The notes below the pieces were generated by a model. It worked only from the letters and a program-made list of their open reading frames with translations. It searched no databases and had not been told where the DNA came from. Made by a program: the position numbers and the translations under genes. This document shows, piece by piece, positions 42,301 to 64,000 of a DNA stretch of 64,000 nucleotides. The DNA lies in contig NC_044596.1 in NCBI RefSeq assembly GCF_901933205.1, positions 5,240,104 to 5,304,103 of the forward strand, read 5' to 3'. Origin of the DNA: Camarhynchus parvulus (taxonomy: Eukaryota; Chordata; Aves; Passeriformes; Thraupidae). How positions within the stretch are numbered: the first letter of the stretch is position 1; every line of letters begins with the position of its first letter.

Positions 42301-45300
42301 TTGAAGGTGGTGGTGGGTGTGAGCGTGACCCAGGGAGCCATGTGATGTGGGCAACGTCCTGGAGAGGCAGGTGATCTCCCTGTCCTCTCCTTTCCCCAGG
42401 GCTGGGATTAGGAGAGATTTTACAGCTGAGTGATCAGCCTCATGGTGAGGTTTGGTTCACAATGGCTCAGCCCCCAACCCCTTATCAAGGAAACTTCTAG
42501 GTCTTGTATGGCCAAGCTGTGCATCAGCAGGACAGTTTGTGCCTGCGGGGACCTGTCCCTGGGAGGCACCACCCCTTTGCATCCATAGGGACTTCCCACC
42601 TTGAGAACAGGCAGAGAAACAGCCAGAGAAACCTGGAACTTGTGGAGATGGATGGCAAAGCCCAGTGCTTTGGAGAGGGTTACTAATGCTTGAACCTTCA
42701 GCTGCCATCTGGGTGCACTTCTTGCTGTTCAGAAGCCTTCTCATGCAGCCTTGGGCAGGTCCCTGCACCAGATGCCACCTCTTTCCACCAGCAGCCTGTG
42801 ACCAGGATTGCTTGGATGCCACAGGGCTGGAAACCTCTCAGGGACCAATGGATCAGCTCCACAAAGGGCCCAGCTCCAGCTCCCAGCAGCCAGGAGCAGC
42901 AGCAGGAAGGCAAAGCATTCCTGCAGAGCTGGGATGGGAGTTGTAAGCAGGACCTGGGGCCTGCCCCAAACCCAGGGGACTCCCTCCTCCCCCTGCCCGT
43001 GCAAACACCAGATTAACAATTTATTTGACATGTTGCGGCTGGTTGGTTCTTCACCCGCTCCCCTGATCAGAGGGAATAAGTGTTGCAGTGTGCAATAATG
43101 TTCATTTCAGGTGAGGGTAAATATAGAAAGGAAAACCTGCTGAGAGCAAGCCATTTATTCCTGCCTTTGGAAGCCTCTGCTCATAAACAGTCAGTCATGC
43201 CCATTTGGAAAATCCCAGTGTGGTTTTCTTGGCCATCCTAGAAGAACATTTACTTTCCTGTAGGTTAAGAAGTCCGTTTTAAATAAAAAAAATAATGTCA
43301 TCTCACTTCCAGCTGCCCTCGGGCGTTTAGGGCTTGTTGACACACTAAGGCCGCTCTGTTCTCATGCAAAAGTGGTCTGATGCAGGAATTAGGAAGGAGA
43401 TCCTGCAGGGCTTCCCCAGCTGGTTAGGCTGTCAGTCCCTTGTTCTTTGGGCTCTCCTTGTTCCCTTTGGGATTTTATCAGATGTTTTAGCCATGTGTAG
43501 GGTTAAAACCCCCCAGCTTTTGGGGGTGTGGATGCAGGGAGGTGCTGGGGGTGTCCTGAGAGCCCCATGAGAGGGGGGACTGGGGCAGAGGGATGAGCTC
43601 ATGCTGGACCAGAAAACCTCTGAGGGTTTTTGGGAGAGCGTGCCAAAGGCAACAAGACAGCGAGGGCTGCAGGAGCATCCCTCAAACAAGCCAGCAGCCA
43701 TGGCCAGCCCATGGTGACCTGCTGCAGCACAGGAAGGACACCCCAAAGCAGTGCTGTAGGAGGAGGCTGAGGAAGGTGGGGAGCCCCTGGCGCAGCCAAG
43801 CTCTGCCTCTCTCCTCCATCCCAAAAGTGGCACCGGGGAGCTGTGCGGGAGAGCAAAGCGGCCGGTTTGGGTTGGATGCCTGCCCCCATCGGCTCCGCAG
43901 CCGGCACCAGCCAGCTCCCTCCTCTGGAGTATTCTGCACTCAATAAGGGTCTCTCCATGTTTTCTGACAGGCTCTGGGTTTGGCTTGGCTTTTGCCTTGG
44001 TTTCCAAAGGCAAGAGGCCATTAAGTCTCTTGGAAGAATGAATTAATTAGCAGATGCCTTTGGTCAGGTCAGTGCCCTGAGCAGTGCCCGTGCCTCTGCA
44101 CCAGGTACAGGCTCTGAGAGGCTGCTCTCACCCTCGCATATTTCCAGAGCTCTACATGCATCATCTAACAAAAAAGAAAGGGAAAAAGCCTCCCCCGGAA
44201 TGCAGTATTGACTTTAATGGTGGCATTTGTGTAAGCAACAAAATATTGATGCAGTTGGCTGGGGTCTGGCCGGGGCTTCTGGAAATAAACTGCTGCCTTG
44301 TTAAATTGTAGATGGAAATGCAAGTGGGAAAATGACTGACATCTTACACAAGGCGGGCAAATAAAACCGCTGCTTTACTACAGCGTGAAAAAACTCAGGA
44401 ATTAATAGGTCTCCTTCTGCTCCAGGGTGTTGGATTTATCCCCAAGTAAGATCCATAAACTATTTTAAGGAGAGAAGTGCTACTTTTAAACATGTGTGTC
44501 TGGGTCCTGGAGTTCCCGTGGTGTCACAGTTAACCCCTGCCTTGTCATGGCTGTGGGCAGCAGAGCAGCCCCCCACAGCCCCCCCAGCCCACCACAGCCC
44601 CGTTCCTGCAGGCACCCATTCTTGCCAATGCACAGACACATCAACACCTGATAAATGATGAGGTTACTTTCAAAGGATGTTTTCCTACGATGTGTTCCCA
44701 CAGCTTTTGTCAGAAATGTGTTCAGGCCTCGACCTGCACTCTAAGCTTGATTTTACCAGTGTGGGACATAAAATTTTAAAAACCCCACCTGCTCCAAAGC
44801 TGTGTCTGACTCAAAGCAGATGCATTGCTGAGTCCATCTGGGGTGTGACCCAGCACACCCCCAAAGACTCCTTTTGACTTCAGTAGCTGAAGACCTTTTA
44901 TCATCTTCTATGGGAAATGTGATTAACAGAGCTGTAGAGAGTAATACATCACTTTCCTTTCTACCTAAAGCCCCTTCCTTCTCCACCCACATCCTGATGA
45001 TCTCCCAGCTGACGTACATGTGCTCGTGGAAAAGTAGGATGAGATAAAAGCTGTGTTCCAGTGGCACAGGGTCCGACTCACCGGCAGTGTAATTATACAC
45101 GCTCCAGTCCGATCTCCCAGTAATTATTCTGGAATAAAAGCCTGCCTATTTCTGTGAGACCTTATGTCACTTGGAAAGCTGTTATAAATTCAGCTGGAAA
45201 AAGGGACCCTTATTCTGGGATAAGTGTGGTTAGTGGTTAACTGGGAACGGGGCTATTCCTGGCGTTGCCATCGACCTTCCTGGTGACGCCGGGGTAAGTC

Positions 45301-48300
45301 ACTTCACCTCAGCGTGTGTCACCTTCTCCTGCTGCAAACTGGGAATTACAACCAAGGGCTTTCGCAGGCAGCATTTTGGGAAGCCCCGTGACTCTGGAAA
45401 AAAGGTGTCACAGGGTGCCAGGCAGTCATTTAGTGGGACCTGGTGTTTTTTTACCCACCTTGGAGGCATCTGGATCGAACTGTAGGCTGGGGAAATGAGG
45501 GACGAGTGTTGGGGACCGGCTGAGCCGCGTGAGCCTGGGCTGTTGGCGTGTTACTGGGAATACTGTGTTTTCCTCACGGTTTTTAAAAATAGTCTATTCT
45601 GTTCCAAGTGTAGACCACAGCCCTCGCTGGGGCATTGAAATGTCTGGGCTGCTGTTTTCTCGAGCCAGCACCTTCCAGTGTTCAGGGTGGGGATGCAGTG
45701 CCAGCATCCATCCCCCCAGCTGCTGGGTCCAGCAGAGATGGGGGGGTCCTGCCCTGGACTGGCAGTGTTCTGGTTCTCATGGTCAGGAGGGAAAGGGAAA
45801 TCTGGTTCACTCTTCTGCCTGCAGGCAGCATCCCTGCCTGGTTCAATAGCTGCTTCTGCAAGCCCTAAGGGCCTCGGGGACTTTTGCTTCTCAGCAGCTT
45901 CTTGTGCAGCCTCAGAAACTGCTTTTGGCTCAGCATCACACAAGCACACGCAGCTGAAGATGCGGCTCGTTCCTAGCACATGGCATTAAGTCCATGCTAG
46001 AGGTGGGGAGAATCCTCTCGGAGGCTTTTATCATTTGCACAGGCAGTGCAGGCTGGCTCACAGCCAGAATCCCTCTGCTTGCCAAAGCGGGTGCTGCCCA
46101 CGGAGCAGCAGGACCAAGGTGCTGATGCCAAGAGGTGCAGGCAGAGCTGCCCTGGCGCGTTCCCACGGCCCCGTCCCTGCGCAAGAACCGGAGTGGGGCA
46201 CACTGCCGCTGGAATTGGACTGGAGCCAAGGAGGCAGAGGGGAAAGAGCCTTTTACAGTCCATTAGTGCTCCCCAGAGCCGTTCAGCCCCTCTCGTCGTA
46301 AAAGTGGTGGAAGCCACAGAACCATTACGGCTGGTCTGCAGAAGATGCTGGTCTGCAGAAGATGCCAGCCCACCTCCCGGCTCCATATCCCTTCCCAGGG
46401 GCTTTGCCAAAGCCGCTGGCCCTCAGGGCAGTTGGGCTGCTGGAATTCCCTCTGGGAACAAGCTGGCAAAGGGCTGGTTCCCTGTCCATCCCGACCTACC
46501 CCCCGGCAAAATGTACATGGGAGGGTTCCAAGTGCAAATGTGTGTGTGCTAATGGGAACTGAATTGCCTCTTGCCCCGCAGCCTTGCAGCTTGAGGAAAA
46601 CAAGGCAGGGGCTAGGAATGACCTCATATCGCCTCCCAGGGAATGTTTTGCCAGATGAAGGGGGGAGAGGCAGCATCAAGACAACACAATGTATGTATCT
46701 CTCTCCCTGTGTAAACATCTCTGTAGCTGCAGAAACCTCTTAAAACCCCGAATGAGAGGAGAACAGCTGCTTTGATCTGTGGATGTGGTTGTTGTTTTCT
46801 GAGTGCAGATCCATTCTTTTTTTAATTTTGCTTCAAATTAAAAAAATGCCTGTTGTGATCTTTTGCTTTTATTTCTTGGCGAGGGACCGGAGAGTGGTGC
46901 AGTAAATTTTCATGACTCCCCATGTAACCATTTCAGCATGGCTGACAATTCCTCGCCGGCTCTTCAGCGCCGCAGCACAATGGGCCGAATCTTCTGGCCC
47001 TACATGAAGCCAAAGCAAATGGATTTTGCCCAGAAGTGCACAACGGGGAGTGGAGGCAGCAGGGAGGAGAGTCCTGCCACCTCCTTCCCCACCACACACA
47101 CACAAGGCTCGGGCTGGCAGGGCTGTCCCGATGCCTGTGAAGGGTTTTGGAGTCAGCTCCTGGGCACGGATCCATGCCAGCCCTGTGGGCCAAAGCGCGG
47201 GGCTGTCCTGCAGGTGATGTCAGTGTGACTCGTGGCACTCCCTCCAGACTCCCTGTGTGATGTCAGGAATCCCCATCTGCCCGACTTTCCCCCTGGGGGA
47301 CAGCCCTGTGCTTGGAGGGGCACCAAAGCATGCACAGCCCTGGCACCACCGCTGGCCCTTTGGCCACTCGGCCGGGCAGCATCAATTGCTGGACTCAGCA
47401 ACGCTTTGGGAAGATTACACAGCTTTTCTGGGAATTCCTGGACATCAGCAGTTCACTCCAACCCCACTGCTTCGCTGTGGTGCTTCATAACCCCATTGGA
47501 GGAGCAAGACATGGGGGTCAGCCCCTTGGCTCCTGTGGCATGACCCCCCCTCCCAGCAAGGCACTGGTTTAACTGGGAGTGCTTGGCCAGAGACCTGCCC
47601 CCACTGAGGCAGTCTGGGCACGAGTGAGGAGTTTGTTCATTTCCCCCGAGCTGTCACGTGGCTGCTCGGTGTTTTGGCGTTTTAATTACACACGGCCCTG
47701 TGTATTTAAGGCTGGTTTATGGGTGTTTATATTAATGCGTAAACCTGCAATTTAGAAGCTCAGTTATAAATCAACATTGCTGAAGGTCTTGTCCCTCGTG
47801 CCGTGAGATCGGTCTCCAGATTTAGAAGATAGGTTAGAAGGAAAAAAAGGAGGACTGTTTAGTTTTCCTCTGGTTATGATGATAAAGGATCACAGGATGG
47901 GGTGCGAGGTGTGGTGGCCGAGCACAGAGATCTGCCAGCGTAACCCAGAGCAGAGTTTCCATTTTAACTCTGCTCTTAGGAGTCTCTGCCATAAGGAACT
48001 TGTGTTTCTGCAGCAAATTCCAGCCCAGAAAGAAAAGCAGTGGCACAGCTGCTGATGTGATACTCACAGGAGGGTGGTGGCGCCCCACTGGTGATGTCTT
48101 CAGATCAGGATGTGGGCTGCAGTGCCCAGAGCCTCATCCCACTCGACACCTCAGGGGAGGAGCTCTTGTACCCAGGAGCTCCTGGCACAGACTGGAGCTG
48201 GCTTCCTCCAGCAGCAGTGCCCAGTGGGATGGCACATGCCCACTGGTGGGGCATGGTTCTCTCCCAACACAGCCTAAGGAACACATCTCCACATTCATAT

Positions 48301-49470
48301 TTTTATGTACAACACTTTTTTACAGCTTTAAGAATCATTCATGCACCTTTGCCCCTGACCTGCTGCCGTGGAGCCTGGCTGTGCCGGGGATGGGTTTGGG
48401 TTTCTGGTGTGCTCCTGCAAACCCCCTCCCAAAGGGAAGATCCCTGTGCCATGAGGGCAGCCCAGGGAGGGGGTGAAGACCCAGGGACTCCTCAGCATCC
48501 TCCTGTCCAGCTGCAGTCCCTCCTCTCTGCCATGCGTGCTTTGGCTTAGCTGGACATTTCCCACTGCCTCCAGCCCCCTTTGTCATATCTTTAGGGATTA
48601 TTAGGACAAAAGGGGGTTGGGGAGGGTGTAGGGGCAGCACAGTGGGCTGGGAGGGAGCCCATGGCCACAATCACCACTGGGGCTGTCAGACCCCTGTCCC
48701 TGGACAGGTGGAATCACTGCACACCTTCCTCCCCATCCTGCTCCTGCCTCCAGCCTTAATCTCCACTGCAGTTTCCTGGCTGGCAATGCCTCTCCTGGCT
48801 CAGGGAGCAGGAACACTCTGGAAGACAGAGGGTGCCAGCAGCTCCCAGCACCAGGATGGCCACGGGGTGGGACAGGGGTCCCCCTCCTCCCTGGGGTGCC
48901 CACAGCTCCAGGGGCCGGACTGTGAGAAGGTCCCTCAAGCAAACAAAAAAACCCTGAATAATTCAGAAAGGTCTTTTTCTTCCCCCTCCACCCTTATTTC
49001 CAGCCCTGCTCCCACCTCCCAAGGCAGCCAGCAGAGCTGCTCTCCGGCCCTGTTTCCCCCTGCCCAGCACCCCGAGACTCTCCAAAAGCCACCAAGCCCA
49101 GCCGGGTCGTGCCATCTGCAAACTCTCGGGTTTTTTAATGATATCTATTTTTTTCCCTTGTCCTTTTCTTTCCCACCCCTTGCCTTTTCCCATGCCATAC
49201 GCCTCCCCCTGGCCCCCCTCCCCTTGCCACCACCCCAAGCCCTCGGCTGGCCGAGGGGCTGCGAGGTGCGGGGTGGGTCTGGGGGTTGCGGGGGGCTTTG
49301 CATTGATGCATTGATCGCCCATGGTCTCCGCCTGACCTCCCTGCTCCCAGGGAAGCAGTCTCCATGGCTACTGGCCCTTCTCCTTCAGCGCAGACTGTAA
49401 ATTCCTGCAGGCAAAGCCCAGCCTTGGGGGTGCGAGGGGGGGAGCCGTGAAGGAGTAACCAAAGCCAAAT

Positions 49471-49488
49471 AGAAAGAAAGAAAGAAAG
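49471..49488. repeat. (GAAA)n microsatellite
   Basis: About four GAAA units, roughly 150 bp upstream of the putative SCUBE3 core promoter. Confidence 0.9.
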
Positions 49489-49602
49489 GCTGGGAGAGAG
49501 AAAAAGGGCGTTGCTTGGATGGGGCTCTCCTTTCCACTCCCCTTTCCCAGGTCCCCAGCACCAGGGCAAGGCGCCTGCTTCCCCCCTCCAGCACTGCTGC
49601 TC

Positions 49603-49619
49603 CTGCTGCTGCTGCTGCT
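49603..49619. repeat. short (CTG)n tract upstream of SCUBE3
   Basis: Five CTG units lie directly upstream of the CCAAT/TATA-like elements. Confidence 0.9.
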
Positions 49620-49632
49620 CTTGCAAAACTGG

Positions 49633-49653
49633 AATTGGCTGGGATTATTTAAG
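49633..49653 (+). promoter_or_regulatory. SCUBE3: candidate SCUBE3 core promoter elements
   Basis: An inverted CCAAT box (ATTGG, about 49633) is followed by a TATA-like ATTATTTAAG at 49644-49653. A TSS would be expected at about 49675-49685, giving a 5' UTR of roughly 280 nt before the ATG at 49963. The spacing between the two boxes is unusually tight, so one may be fortuitous. Confidence 0.35.
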
Positions 49654-49883
49654 GGAAAAAAAAAGGAGGAGAAGGGATCAGAGCAGCCGCCAGAGAGAGG
49701 GCGATAGAGTCCACTTTCCTCCAACTGCCCTGGGTCTCCCTCCCTCGCTCTCTCCTCTTCAGCAACACCAAGAGCCCCAAACTGAACCCAGAGCAGCTTT
49801 TTCCATCAGTTCAGTTCCCTTCCCTCCCTCTGTCTCACACACGGCAAGGAGAGAGCCCCTTCCTCCCTTTGATTTTCCTTCGC

Positions 49884-49916
49884 ATGCTCAGCCCCTTGTT
49901 TCCTTTAAAGCACTAG
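49884..49916 (+). other. upstream ORF in SCUBE3 5' leader
   Basis: An ATG at 49884 opens a 10-codon frame (MLSPLFPLKH) closed by TAG at 49914-49916, 46 nt before the SCUBE3 start. If it is in the mature leader it could dampen SCUBE3 translation. Confidence 0.4.
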
Positions 49917-49962
49917 AAATCCCCCTTCTTGCCCCCGCTCCTCCCTGCAGACTGGGATTGCA

Positions 49963-64000
<14,038 letters not shown>

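Larger units (their letters stand above)
36556..49640. other. ANKS1A-SCUBE3 intergenic region (13 kb)
   Basis: I see no recognisable protein-coding gene on either strand. Content noted: a CpG island (about 38770-39350), an AT-rich microsatellite (38502-38529), short tandem duplications around 38874-38925, 39188-39245 and 39316-39368, an 18-bp tandem pair at about 46330-46367, and AT-rich patches with E-box and homeodomain-like motifs (for example about 47640-47790). Human TCP11 would be expected here but is not seen. Long open frames are explained by GC-rich composition. Confidence 0.65.

Noticed and set aside
44753..45100. Minus-strand frame of about 115 codons with a hydrophobic SFYLILLFHEHMYVSW stretch
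   Set aside because: It looks protein-like in part, but has no ATG start, no convincing splice sites and no recognisable family. Kept only as a note.
48642..49400. Plus-strand open frame of 252 codons upstream of SCUBE3
   Set aside because: Low-complexity Pro/Leu/Ser-rich translation of pyrimidine-rich DNA, with no family resemblance. Best read as SCUBE3 upstream flank.

Overview
The window is vertebrate genomic DNA, most likely from a bird and plausibly a songbird. Exons are small, split by GT-AG introns and cover only about 4% of the sequence. The GC content is high, as on avian microchromosomes. A CR1 LINE 3' end with the typical avian tail lies at about 7873-8054. The encoded proteins are close to their human orthologues from memory; no database search was run.

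Layout. (1) 1-36555: the 3' two thirds of ANKS1A (Odin), plus strand, with 13 coding exons from 760 to 31773. They encode about 653 residues: the linker after the ankyrin repeats, two SAM domains, a PTB domain and the C-terminal tail. A 3' UTR of about 4.8 kb ends at an AATAAA signal at 36533. (2) 36556 to about 49640: an intergenic stretch of about 13 kb with no gene I can recognise. It contains a CpG island at about 38770-39350 that belongs to no gene I can identify. In human, TCP11 lies between these two genes; I see no sign of it here. (3) about 49640-64000: the 5' part of SCUBE3, plus strand, with the signal-peptide exon (ATG at 49963), an 8-kb first intron and four EGF-domain exons. The gene runs off the right edge.

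The two genes are neighbours by conserved synteny, not members of one pathway. ANKS1A is a cytoplasmic adaptor that binds Eph and EGF receptors. SCUBE3 is a secreted, cell-surface-associated EGF/CUB glycoprotein that acts in BMP/TGF-beta signalling.

The strongest unusual signal is at 15177-15380. The reading frame of the SAM1 exon extends upstream through its own splice acceptor to a start reading MMWQCHLS. As I recall, this matches the N-terminus of the short AIDA-1 isoforms of the paralogue ANKS1B. ANKS1A therefore appears to have an internal alternative promoter and first exon for a SAM-SAM-PTB-only protein of about 480 residues. Other observations: perfect (TCC)8/(GGA)8 complementary repeats flanking the second SAM1 exon, a possible cassette exon at 30917-31015, a minisatellite, two hairpins, and several candidate non-coding regulatory elements.
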